A DNA stretch of 46,082 nt. Source: Sphingopyxis sp. GTDB taxonomy: Bacteria; Pseudomonadota; Alphaproteobacteria; Sphingomonadales; Sphingomonadaceae. Both the position numbers and the translations under genes were made by a program. Under the pieces are notes generated by a model that saw only the letters and a program-made list of their open reading frames with translations, was not told the DNA's origin and ran no database searches. Numbering within the stretch: position 1 is the first letter of the stretch; every line of letters starts with the position of its first letter. Below, in pieces: positions 17,613 through 24,973 of this stretch. Where the stretch lies: contig JAGHZY010000033.1 in NCBI GenBank assembly GCA_017745175.1, positions 1 to 46,082 on the forward strand, read 5' to 3'.

Positions 17613-17656
17613 TCCCCGTCACCGGCTCTCACATGTACGCGCGAGGGTGGCGGGGA
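17613..17656 (-). promoter_or_regulatory. Possible hairpin over the topA ribosome binding site
   Basis: On the minus strand TCCCCGCCACC (17656-17646) can pair with GGTGACGGGGA (17623-17613) except for one A-C mismatch, around a 22-base loop. The second arm contains the GGGG that serves as the topA ribosome binding site, 11 bases before the ATG. It might modulate topA translation or end transcription from the upstream VWA gene; no T-run follows. Confidence 0.35.
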
Positions 17657-17686
17657 TCGCTCGATTCCGTCAAGCCAGATTTTGCG

Positions 17687-19306
17687 TTACCCGTTCTGCC
17701 ATTTGAAATCGGCGGGCAGGATGCATTTGCCGGCGTCATATTTGCCGACGCTGCGGATGATCTCCTTGTCGTCGGGCTCGATCCGGCGGCCGCTGATCTG
17801 GCTGTCGATCACGCGGCGGACGAGCGCGTCGAGCCGCGTCACGAGGTAGCAGTCGATGGCTGGCGGCGCATGCGGATTGCCGACCCCGCTGTCATCGGTC
17901 AGGAACAGGTAGCGCGACTGGGTCGCCGCCGCCATCGCGCGCATTGCATATTCGGCCTTGTCGGCAACGCCCGAAGCCGCGACCGGGGTGATGTGGATAC
18001 GCCTGGCGCGGGCGGCCTCGGCGGCCTGCCATGTCCATCCGAACCCGTTGTCGTGCGGCGGGGCGTCGGCGACGAGCAGCAGCGACTTCACCGCATCGGG
18101 GCGCCAGTCCTGCTCGACCGCGCGGATCATCGCCTGATCCATCGCCTCGGGATAGTCACCGCCGCCATTCGCGTCCTGCCGCGCGAGAGCGCCCTGCACG
18201 CGGCCGATATCGCGGTCGAAAGCGATCGTGCGGGTGACATAGTCATCGCCGAGGTCGCGGTAGAAGACGAAGCCGATCCGGATATCCAGATCGCGATGCT
18301 TTGCCGTAATCGCGCCGATGATCGAACGCAGTTCGGCTTGCAGATAGTTGATCTCGTCGCCCATGCTGCCCGTCGTGTCGACGACGAGCATCAGGTCGAG
18401 CTTGGTTGCTTTCATTGCCGCCTGGCTGGCGGTCAGCCCGACCAGTTGCCCGCCCGCCGCGTTCGATACAAGCACCGGCCGTGCCTCGGCGATCGTGCGT
18501 CCCGCCTTGCGCGCCGAAACGGTGATCCGTTCGCTCAGCCGGTCGAGCCCGGGAAAGAATACCGTGCTGCCATCGGCCTGCGTCGCCATGGTAATGCTGT
18601 TGCCGTCGCTGCACGTCACGACGACGTCGGCAAAGGGGACCGGCTGGCCGCTGCGGTCATTGACCTTCACGGTCACGACGCGCGTGGTGTCGACGCGCGG
18701 CAGGTCCCTTACCTCCTGCCCCAGATCGCCGCTGCGGTTCACATAGGCGGCGTAAAGTTCGGGATTGAGCAGATCGTCATGTTCGCCGGCTGTCAGAATG
18801 CCCGATTGAGGTTGCGGCTGCGGACGGGGATAGGGGTATGGAGGCGGAGTGCGCGAGTCCGTCGCCGGTGCGGGGGGCGTTGCCTTCGCCGCGCGTTCCG
18901 CCGAATATTCGTCCGAACTTGTCGTCGCGTCGGGCGCTGGCGAGTCTGTCGCGGGCGCCGGAACGCGCGATCCCGTCACGATAACTTCCGAGACGTCGTC
19001 GCTGCCCGAATAGGATGGCGGCGAGGGAGTAACCGTCGTCGGCGGGGGCGGCGGCGGAGCAGGCACGGTTTCGACCGCCATCGCCTCATCGCGATCGCGC
19101 CGCGCGCTCCCCGTCACCTCGAGGCTAACGTTGGACTGCTGCGTCCGTGGCTGCGCCTCGGGCCCGAGTTGCGGCAGAGGTGCGGCGTTACGGCAGAAGC
19201 CCTGACCGGGCGCCGGCGTTGAACGCGCCATCGCGAGCGGGATCGGCGCCGGCGCAGAGGCCAGTACCGCGATCATCGTCACGCTTGTCAAAAACCGGCT
19301 GCGCAT
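17687..19306 (-). CDS. Exported von Willebrand factor A domain protein with TonB-box-like motif
   Basis: About 539 residues. A signal peptide (MRSRFLTSVTMIAVLASAPA) is followed by a 170-residue proline-rich, low-complexity part containing EVIVTGSRV (about residues 107-115), which looks like the TonB box of sphingomonad receptors. Residues about 205-285 resemble a carboxypeptidase regulatory-like beta sandwich (VTVKVNDRSGQPVPFADVVV). A VWA domain follows from about 300, with the metal-site motif DLMLVVDTTGSMGDEI and later LLLVADAPPHD. The function is unknown; VWA domains bind protein partners. GGGGAG lies six bases before the ATG at 19306; ATG 19309 is also possible. It sits between dprA and topA. 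Confidence 0.85.
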   Translation of the reverse strand: MRSRFLTSVTMIAVLASAPAPIPLAMARSTPAPGQGFCRNAAPLPQLGPEAQPRTQQSNVSLEVTGSARRDRDEAMAVETVPAPPPPPPTTVTPSPPSYSGSDDVSEVIVTGSRVPAPATDSPAPDATTSSDEYSAERAAKATPPAPATDSRTPPPYPYPRPQPQPQSGILTAGEHDDLLNPELYAAYVNRSGDLGQEVRDLPRVDTTRVVTVKVNDRSGQPVPFADVVVTCSDGNSITMATQADGSTVFFPGLDRLSERITVSARKAGRTIAEARPVLVSNAAGGQLVGLTASQAAMKATKLDLMLVVDTTGSMGDEINYLQAELRSIIGAITAKHRDLDIRIGFVFYRDLGDDYVTRTIAFDRDIGRVQGALARQDANGGGDYPEAMDQAMIRAVEQDWRPDAVKSLLLVADAPPHDNGFGWTWQAAEAARARRIHITPVAASGVADKAEYAMRAMAAATQSRYLFLTDDSGVGNPHAPPAIDCYLVTRLDALVRRVIDSQISGRRIEPDDKEIIRSVGKYDAGKCILPADFKWQNG

Positions 19307-19356
19307 CATCAACTCCCCGCCATGTGATACAATATCATCAATCTGTTGCCCGGCCG

Positions 19357-19374
19357 CTGAACTGCGGCTGAACC
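19357..19374 (-). promoter_or_regulatory. 11-base-period direct repeat upstream of the VWA gene
   Basis: On the minus strand GGTTCAG (19374-19368), CCGC, AGTTCAG (19363-19357): two seven-base units repeated every 11 bases, some 50 bases before the VWA start. Tandem sites of this period are typical of OmpR/PhoB-family response regulators; the sequence resembles the GNTNCAG repeats reported for ChvI in Caulobacter (from memory). It suggests envelope-stress control of the VWA gene. Confidence 0.4.
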
Positions 19375-19420
19375 GCGACGAATCGTTAATTCAAAATGGG
19401 TTGGCTGGCTGTGCGGACGA

Positions 19421-20506
19421 TCACACGAGCGAAATGCGCGCGCCGGCATGGCGCTCGATGCGCCCTGCAAGTTCGAGTTCGAGCAGCACAAGCTGCACCT
19501 TCGAGGCATCCTGCCCCGACTGGCGAACAAGTTCGTCGAGCGCGACCGGAGTCGGGCCGAGCAGGCCGATCAGCGACCGGCGTTCGCCCTCGTCCGCCTC
19601 GACCGGCGCGACAATGCCGGTGTAGCGCGGCGCCGGCTCGCGGACCATGCGTGCGTCGATCGGCCCGACGGCCTCGAGCACGTCGTCGACCGTCTGGATC
19701 AGCGTTGCGCCCTCGCGGATCAGCAGGTTGCAGCCCTGCGCGCGCGGATCGAGCGGCGATCCGGGGACCGCCATCACCTCGCGCCCATAGTCCCCCGCGC
19801 GGCGCGCCGTGATCAGCGATCCCGATTTCGGTGCAGCCTCGATCACCACCGTCCCGTGCGCGATACCGGCAATGATCCGGTTGCGCGACGGGAAATGGCG
19901 CGCGAGCGGTTCGCTGCCCGGCGGTTGCTCGGCGATCAGCAATTGATCGCTTGCGATCCTTTCCTGCAACGCGGCATTTTCGGGCGGGAAGGCGATATCG
20001 ATCCCGCTGCCGATCACCCCGACGGTCGATCCGCCGAGCGCGCCGATATGCGCAGCCGTATCGACGCCGCGTGCGAGGCCGCTCACCACCGTCACGTCGC
20101 GCGATGCCAGATCGGCGGCGAGCTGGCGCGCAAAGCGGCACGCGATCGCCGACGCATTGCGCGCGCCGACGATCGCGACGCATGGGCGGCGCAGCATCGC
20201 GGTGTCGCCGCGCACGATGACGACCGGCGGCGCGCCTTCGACCTCGCGCAGCATCGGCGAATAATCATCCTCGTCGCAGAAGATGTGGCGCGCACCGAGC
20301 GCCGCGACGCGCCCGATCTCGCGCTCGGCAATATCGACGGAGGCGATACGCGCCTTCCCTGCCCCGCCGCGCAAGGCGAGGTCGGGAAGTGCGTCGAGCG
20401 CGGCCTCGCCTGATCCGAAGCGCTGCATCAACTGGTGCCAGCTCACCGGTCCGACGTGCGGCGTACGGATGAGCCGTAGCCGCGCCAGCCGTTCGCCGTG
20501 GTTCAC
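19421..20506 (-). CDS. dprA: DNA-processing protein DprA
   Basis: 361-residue protein that binds single-stranded DNA taken up in transformation and loads RecA. An N-terminal helical region (RLARLRLIRTPHVGPVSW) precedes the Rossmann-like core: VAIVGARNASAIACRFARQL, VVSGLARGVDTAAHIGAL, GVIGSGIDIAFPPENAAL, FPSRNRIIAGIAHGTVVIEA, SGSLITARRAGDYGREVMAV and PRAQGCNLLIREGA. A C-terminal winged helix (LLGPTPVALDELVRQSG) ends the protein. The start is GTG at 20506, overlapping the plsY stop as GTGA. The ATG-less N-terminus and the plsY overlap make this start nearly certain. Confidence 0.94.
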   Translation of the reverse strand: MNHGERLARLRLIRTPHVGPVSWHQLMQRFGSGEAALDALPDLALRGGAGKARIASVDIAEREIGRVAALGARHIFCDEDDYSPMLREVEGAPPVVIVRGDTAMLRRPCVAIVGARNASAIACRFARQLAADLASRDVTVVSGLARGVDTAAHIGALGGSTVGVIGSGIDIAFPPENAALQERIASDQLLIAEQPPGSEPLARHFPSRNRIIAGIAHGTVVIEAAPKSGSLITARRAGDYGREVMAVPGSPLDPRAQGCNLLIREGATLIQTVDDVLEAVGPIDARMVREPAPRYTGIVAPVEADEGERRSLIGLLGPTPVALDELVRQSGQDASKVQLVLLELELAGRIERHAGARISLV

Positions 20507-21099
20507 GCCTTGTTGCCACCGATGCGCGGTTCGGTGCCCGCGCGCAGCCGTGCGATATTCTGGCGGTGTCGCCAGAGCACGATGACAGCGAGACCGGCGA
20601 GGCCCGCTGCATAGACCGGATAGCCGAAAGCGAGCGCGGCGAACGGGGCCGAAACCGCGCCGCACATCCCGCCGAGCGACGAGATACGCAGCAGCAGCAC
20701 GGCGCCGAGCCACACCACGGCGAAGACAAGTCCGATCGGCCAGGCGAGAGCCAGCGCGAGCCCGAGCATCGTTGCAACGCCCTTCCCGCCGCGAAAGTTG
20801 AGCCACACCGGATAGCAATGGCCGATCATCGCCGCGGCGCCTGCGATCATCGCCGCATGCTCGCCGAGTTCGGGGACGAAATGGCGGGCGAGCAGCACCG
20901 CGACCGCGCCCTTCGCGCCGTCGAGGATCAGCGTCGCCGCGGCGAGGCCCTTGCGCCCCGTGCGCAGCACATTGGTCGCGCCGATATTGCCCGACCCGAT
21001 CTGGCGCAGGTCTCCCGCGCCGGACAGGCGCGTCAGGATCACGCCGAAGGGGATCGAACCCAGAAAATAGCCGACGGCGGCCAGCAAGAACATTGTCAT
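20503..21099 (-). CDS. plsY: Glycerol-3-phosphate acyltransferase PlsY
   Basis: 198-residue integral membrane enzyme that acylates glycerol-3-phosphate with acyl-phosphate, the first step of phospholipid synthesis. Family motifs are present: GYFLGSIPFGVIL at the start, GSGNIGATNVLRTGRKG, CYPVWLNFRGGKGVATMLG and the C-terminal VLWRHRQNIARLRAGTEPRI. Several hydrophobic spans fit the family topology. The ATG at 21099 has GGGG six bases upstream; the longer frame extends into non-coding sequence. It overlaps dprA by four bases and is divergent from murI. Confidence 0.96.
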   Translation of the reverse strand: MTMFLLAAVGYFLGSIPFGVILTRLSGAGDLRQIGSGNIGATNVLRTGRKGLAAATLILDGAKGAVAVLLARHFVPELGEHAAMIAGAAAMIGHCYPVWLNFRGGKGVATMLGLALALAWPIGLVFAVVWLGAVLLLRISSLGGMCGAVSAPFAALAFGYPVYAAGLAGLAVIVLWRHRQNIARLRAGTEPRIGGNKA

Positions 21100-21232
21100 G
21101 GAAAACCCCGCTTCGTTTGTCTCAATGTGGCGATGTTGCGCAAAGCAATCAATGGATTCGAGCGGAGTGACAGCCAAAACGGACAGACTCGTCGCGATTG
21201 AGTGCGGTCCCGCCCCCTGCTAGGCGAGCGCC

Positions 21233-22039
21233 ATGCATATCCCAGCCGCGCACGCCCCCATTCTCTTCTTCGACAGCGGCCTTGGCGGCCTGACCGTTCT
21301 GGGGCCGACACGCGCGCTGCTGCCGACCGCGCCGATCGTCTATGCGGCCGATTATGCCGGTCTCCCCTATGGCAAGAAAAGCAACGAGGAACTCGCCGCG
21401 CGCGTTCCGGCGCTGCTCGGGCGGCTCGTCGAACGCTACCAGCCGAGGCTCGCGGTGATTGCCTGCAACACCGCGTCGACGATCGCGCTCGCGCACGTTC
21501 GCGCGGCGCTCGACCTGCCGATCGTCGGTACTGTGCCCGCGATCAAGCCCGCCGCCGAATTGACGAGGACGGGCGTGATCGGCGTGCTCGGTACCGAGGC
21601 GACCGTTCGCCAGCCCTATGTCGACGATCTGAGCGCGCGGTTCGCGAACGGCAAGACGGTGCTGCGCCACGGCAGCCCCGGGCTCGTCACCGGCGCCGAG
21701 GCGAAGCTGCGCGGCGAACCGATCGATCCGGCGGTTGTCGAACGTGCGATCGCGGGATTGCGCGACCAGCCGGGAGGCGACAGGATCGATGTCATCGTCC
21801 TCGCGTGCACCCATTTCCCGCTGCTGCACGATGAATTGCGGGCGGCGGCAGGTCCCGGCATTGCGTTGATCGACGGCGCGGCGGGCATAGCCCGGCGTAT
21901 CGCGCATCTGACCGAGGGGCAAATCTGGCCCGACACCATGTCGCCGGGCATCGCGGTCTTCACGCGCAGCGATGACAACCCGCCCCCACCGCTCGCTGCG
22001 CTTGCGCCTTATGGCATCGGCGCGATCGAAACGATCTAG
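21233..22039 (+). CDS. murI: Glutamate racemase
   Basis: 268-residue cytoplasmic enzyme that makes D-glutamate for peptidoglycan. It has FFDSGLGGLTVL (Asp14 and Ser15), YAADYAGLPYGKKS, the first catalytic cysteine Cys78 in VIACNTAST and the second, Cys192, in LACTHFPLL. Length fits the family. The start ATG is weakly supported by a ribosome binding site (GGCGAGC). It converges on a small exported-protein gene seven bases away and is divergent from plsY across 133 bases in which I see no clear operator. Confidence 0.95.
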   Translation: MHIPAAHAPILFFDSGLGGLTVLGPTRALLPTAPIVYAADYAGLPYGKKSNEELAARVPALLGRLVERYQPRLAVIACNTASTIALAHVRAALDLPIVGTVPAIKPAAELTRTGVIGVLGTEATVRQPYVDDLSARFANGKTVLRHGSPGLVTGAEAKLRGEPIDPAVVERAIAGLRDQPGGDRIDVIVLACTHFPLLHDELRAAAGPGIALIDGAAGIARRIAHLTEGQIWPDTMSPGIAVFTRSDDNPPPPLAALAPYGIGAIETI

Positions 22040-22046
22040 CGAAGGC

Positions 22047-22571
22047 TCATTCGGAACCGGCGGCGCAGGAAGCGAGCCATGCGCGCTCTTCGGGCTGCGG
22101 CCCGTCTCCGCTCGACGCGCGAACGCGGGGCAATCCCGACTGTCGCTTTACCCCCGTGCAATCGGCGGTCTCTTCGCCCGAAGCGGCGAGCAGCCGTCCG
22201 TTGCACAGGAACAGCTTTTCATCGGACGCCCCCCAGCCGACCTTTTCGGCGTCGTCCGGCGCCCGGCCCGCGCAATAGGTGTCGGTCTCTGATCCCGGAT
22301 CTCCGCAGATCTTTTCGATATGGGCGACATTGGCTTTCACCGTACCGACGAAGCGCTGCTCATAATAGGCGTTGGTCGCGAAATAGCTCTGAACGCCACA
22401 GATGCGCCCGCCCTGCTGCGCGAGCATCGTATACTCGCAGATTTCGGCGCCCCGATAGGTTTCGCAGCTCCTCCACAGACCGTTAAACGGCGCGGGTGCC
22501 AGTGCCGGCGCGGGGGTCGAAGCGGAGACCCCGGCGGCGATCGACAGGATGGCGGCTAGTGCGAGGCGCAT
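22047..22571 (-). CDS. Small exported protein of unknown function
   Basis: 174 residues with a signal peptide (MRLALAAILSIAAGVSAS). The mature part is cysteine-rich: Cys in WRSCETY, AEICEYT, GRICGVQ, EKICGDP, DTYCAGR, LFLCNGR, ADCTGV and a last Cys near the C-terminus, an even number that suggests four disulfides in the periplasm. PAPFNGLWRSCETY resembles openings of small lipocalin-like or calycin-type envelope proteins, but this is weak. No family recognised. A weak AAGGA lies 11 bases before the ATG. It converges on murI. Confidence 0.7.
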   Translation of the reverse strand: MRLALAAILSIAAGVSASTPAPALAPAPFNGLWRSCETYRGAEICEYTMLAQQGGRICGVQSYFATNAYYEQRFVGTVKANVAHIEKICGDPGSETDTYCAGRAPDDAEKVGWGASDEKLFLCNGRLLAASGEETADCTGVKRQSGLPRVRASSGDGPQPEERAWLASCAAGSE

Positions 22572-22694
22572 GACGATATTGTTCCTTTCGTTCGGGTCCG
22601 GCCCGGACATAGGAGCCGGGCGCAATCCTGACGGTGCGGTCGATCACAGTACCGACAGGTTCATGCGCACCGCCAGGACAATTTGCCCTATCGC

Positions 22695-22709
22695 TGCGAA
22701 TCGTTCGCA
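22695..22709. promoter_or_regulatory. Palindrome upstream of hemA (possible regulator site)
   Basis: TGCGAA-TCG-TTCGCA is a perfect six-base inverted repeat with a three-base spacer, about 100 bases upstream of the hemA start. Its outline, TGC-GAAT-N-NTTC-GCA, resembles the 15-base dyads of Fur-family regulators in alphaproteobacteria. Heme synthesis is often iron- or heme-controlled, so a Fur or Irr site is possible but unproven. The rest of this 238-base gap shows nothing clear. Confidence 0.35.
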
Positions 22710-22809
22710 CTGGCTTTCCGCACCTTTCGACGTTATTGGCGCGCATGTTAATAGCCGCTTGGGGAGCGGCGCCGAGAACTTGACTGGCACCTGACTGCGG
22801 GGCTGAAAC

Positions 22810-24030
22810 GTGAACTACAACGATATCTTCGCACGCGCGATCGACCGGCTGCACGAAGAAGGGCGCTACCGCGTCTTCATCGATATCCTGCGCAACAAGG
22901 GCGCCTTTCCGAACGCACGCTGCTTTGCCGGCCACAACGGGCCGAAGCCGATCACCGTCTGGTGCTCGAACGACTATCTTGCGATGGGTCAGCATCCCAA
23001 GGTTATCGAGGCGATGGAAGAAGCGCTCCACGATGTCGGCGCCGGCTCGGGCGGCACGCGCAACATCGGCGGTAACACGCACTACCACATCGACCTCGAG
23101 CATGAGTTGGCCGACCTTCACGGCAAGGACGGCGCGCTGCTCTTCACCTCGGGTTACATCTCGAACGAGGCGACGCTCGGCACGCTCGGCAAGCTCCTTC
23201 CCAACTGCATCATCTATTCGGACGAACTCAACCACGCATCGATGATCGCGGGTATCCGCAATTCGGGCTGCGAAAAGCGCGTGTGGCGCCATAACGACCT
23301 CGAGCATCTCGAGGAACTGCTTGCTGCCGACGATCCGGAAGCGGCGAAGCTGATCGCGTTCGAGAGCGTCTATTCGATGGACGGCGACGTCGCGCCGATC
23401 CACGCGATCTGCGATCTCGCCGAAAAATACAACGCGCTCACCTATTGCGACGAGGTCCATGCCGTCGGCATGTACGGCCCGCGCGGCGGCGGCATCACCG
23501 ACCGCGACGAGGCCGCGCACCGCGTCACGATCATCGAGGGTACGCTCGGCAAGGCGTTCGGCGTGATGGGCGGCTATATCGCCGCCGAAAAGAATATCAT
23601 CGACGTCATCCGCAGCTATGCGCCGGGCTTCATCTTCACGACCAGCCTGTCGCCGGTGCTCGTCGCAGGCGTGCTCGCCAGCGTGCGCCACCTCAAGGCG
23701 TCGAGCGTCGAGCGCGATGCACAGCAGGCCGCGGCGGCGTACCTAAAGCAGAGCTTCCGCGACGCCGGCCTGCCGGTGATGGATTCGACGACGCATATCG
23801 TCCCGCTGATGGTCGGCGATCCGGTGCGCGCGAAGAAGATCAGCGACATATTGCTCGCCGAATATGGCGTTTATGTGCAGCCGATCAATTTCCCGACCGT
23901 GCCGCGCGGCACCGAACGCCTGCGCTTCACGCCCGGCCCGGCGCACGATGAGGCAATGATGCGCGAGCTGACGCAGGCGCTCGTCGAGATCTGGGACCGG
24001 CTCGAGCTGCAGCTTCAGAAGGCCGCGTGA
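22810..24030 (+). CDS. hemA: 5-aminolevulinate synthase
   Basis: 406-residue PLP enzyme that condenses glycine and succinyl-CoA, the first step of heme synthesis by the C4 (Shemin) pathway found in alphaproteobacteria. Motifs: [69 protein letters not shown] (cofactor Asp and His) and [15 protein letters not shown] with the PLP-binding Lys248. The length is normal. The start is GTG at 22810, with GGGG seven bases upstream and the usual [11 protein letters not shown] beginning. The end overlaps the nitroreductase gene by four bases as GTGA. Succinyl-CoA links it to the propionate pathway in metabolism only. Confidence 0.97.
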   Translation: MNYNDIFARAIDRLHEEGRYRVFIDILRNKGAFPNARCFAGHNGPKPITVWCSNDYLAMGQHPKVIEAMEEALHDVGAGSGGTRNIGGNTHYHIDLEHELADLHGKDGALLFTSGYISNEATLGTLGKLLPNCIIYSDELNHASMIAGIRNSGCEKRVWRHNDLEHLEELLAADDPEAAKLIAFESVYSMDGDVAPIHAICDLAEKYNALTYCDEVHAVGMYGPRGGGITDRDEAAHRVTIIEGTLGKAFGVMGGYIAAEKNIIDVIRSYAPGFIFTTSLSPVLVAGVLASVRHLKASSVERDAQQAAAAYLKQSFRDAGLPVMDSTTHIVPLMVGDPVRAKKISDILLAEYGVYVQPINFPTVPRGTERLRFTPGPAHDEAMMRELTQALVEIWDRLELQLQKAA

Positions 24031-24716
24031 CGGGCGCACCGGCTTACGATGACGTCGTCGTCGGACGCCGCTCGATCCGCGGCTTCCTCGACAAGCCCGT
24101 TCCGCGCGAACTGATCGCCGAGATTCTCGGGGTCGCGATGCGCGCGCCCTCCTCCTACAACAACCAGTGCTGGAATTTCTCGGTCGTCACCGGCGAACCG
24201 CTGGCGGCGATCCGCAAGGGCAATACCGAGGGCATTCTGGCGGGCCAGCCCGACAGCCGCGAGTTCCGCCGCTTCGACGGCAGCGCCGATACGCACCGCG
24301 CGCGGCAGATCGAGGTCGCGAAACAGTTGTTCGGCGCGATGGGCATCGCGCGCGATGACAGGGACGGGCGGCAGGACTGGGTGCTGCGCGGCTTTCGCCA
24401 GTTCGACGCGCCGGTCAGCATCGTCGTCACCTATGACCGTGTGCTGCTCGGCAGCGACATTGCGCCCTTCGACTGCGGGGCGGTGACCAACGCGCTGGTC
24501 AACGCCGCCTGGTCGCGCGGGCTCGGCTGCGTGATCAACAGCCAGGGCATCATGCAGAGCCCGGTCGTACGCGAACATGCGCGCATCCCCGACGATCAGG
24601 TCATCATGATCTGCGTCGCGATGGGCTGGCCCGACGCCGGTTTCCCGGCGAATGCGGTGGTCTCGAACCGCAAGGGCGTCGACGAGGCGGTACGCTTCGT
24701 CGGCTTCGGGGACTGA
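24027..24716 (+). CDS. Nitroreductase-family flavoprotein
   Basis: 229 residues of the FMN-dependent nitroreductase fold. [17 protein letters not shown] opens it (FMN phosphate-binding Arg residues), followed by [48 protein letters not shown] at the end, and the flavin-side segment [11 protein letters not shown]. Such enzymes reduce nitro compounds, quinones or related substrates with NAD(P)H; the natural substrate is unknown. The start is GTG within GTGA overlapping the hemA stop, so it should be co-translated with hemA. Whether it takes part in heme metabolism cannot be decided. Confidence 0.88.
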   Translation: MTGAPAYDDVVVGRRSIRGFLDKPVPRELIAEILGVAMRAPSSYNNQCWNFSVVTGEPLAAIRKGNTEGILAGQPDSREFRRFDGSADTHRARQIEVAKQLFGAMGIARDDRDGRQDWVLRGFRQFDAPVSIVVTYDRVLLGSDIAPFDCGAVTNALVNAAWSRGLGCVINSQGIMQSPVVREHARIPDDQVIMICVAMGWPDAGFPANAVVSNRKGVDEAVRFVGFGD

Positions 24717-24722
24717 GCCCAT

Positions 24723-24872
24723 TTGCTCAATCTGCTTGAAATTCTCGGAATCACGGCCGACGCTGGGAATGGAGTTCCCGAAAATCGTCGGGAGCGGATC
24801 GGATGCCTTCTTGCCCTTGCCGTGATCATACCGGTCGCCGCAATTTTATTCGCCATCGAATGGATCATCTGA
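24723..24872 (+). CDS. Possible 49-residue single-span membrane protein
   Basis: TTG-started frame of 49 codons, six bases after the nitroreductase stop. The product begins MLNLLEILGITADAGNG, has a charged RRER stretch (residues 22-25) and then a hydrophobic span (about 26-46, IGCLLALAVIIPVAAILFA) ending EWII. A basic patch before a span fits an N-in small membrane protein. The codon use is less GC-rich than the neighbours, and only a distant GGGG could be the ribosome binding site. I recognise no family; it might be chance. Confidence 0.4.
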   Translation: MLNLLEILGITADAGNGVPENRRERIGCLLALAVIIPVAAILFAIEWII

Positions 24873-24973
24873 TCGCGCACCCCGGCAGGCCCAACGCCAC
24901 CGCCCTTCGACAAGATCGTGACGATCCGATAGGGTGAAATCCGAATCCGGCCTCCCCAGCTCGAAAGATTATC

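Noticed and set aside
17633..19222. Open frame of about 529 codons on the plus strand opposite the VWA gene
   Set aside because: Shadow frame; the minus-strand product has a signal peptide, a ribosome binding site and a VWA domain.
22549..22794. 81-codon plus-strand frame upstream of hemA
   Set aside because: It overlaps the exported-protein gene start, has no ribosome binding site or domain and lies over the putative regulatory palindrome.
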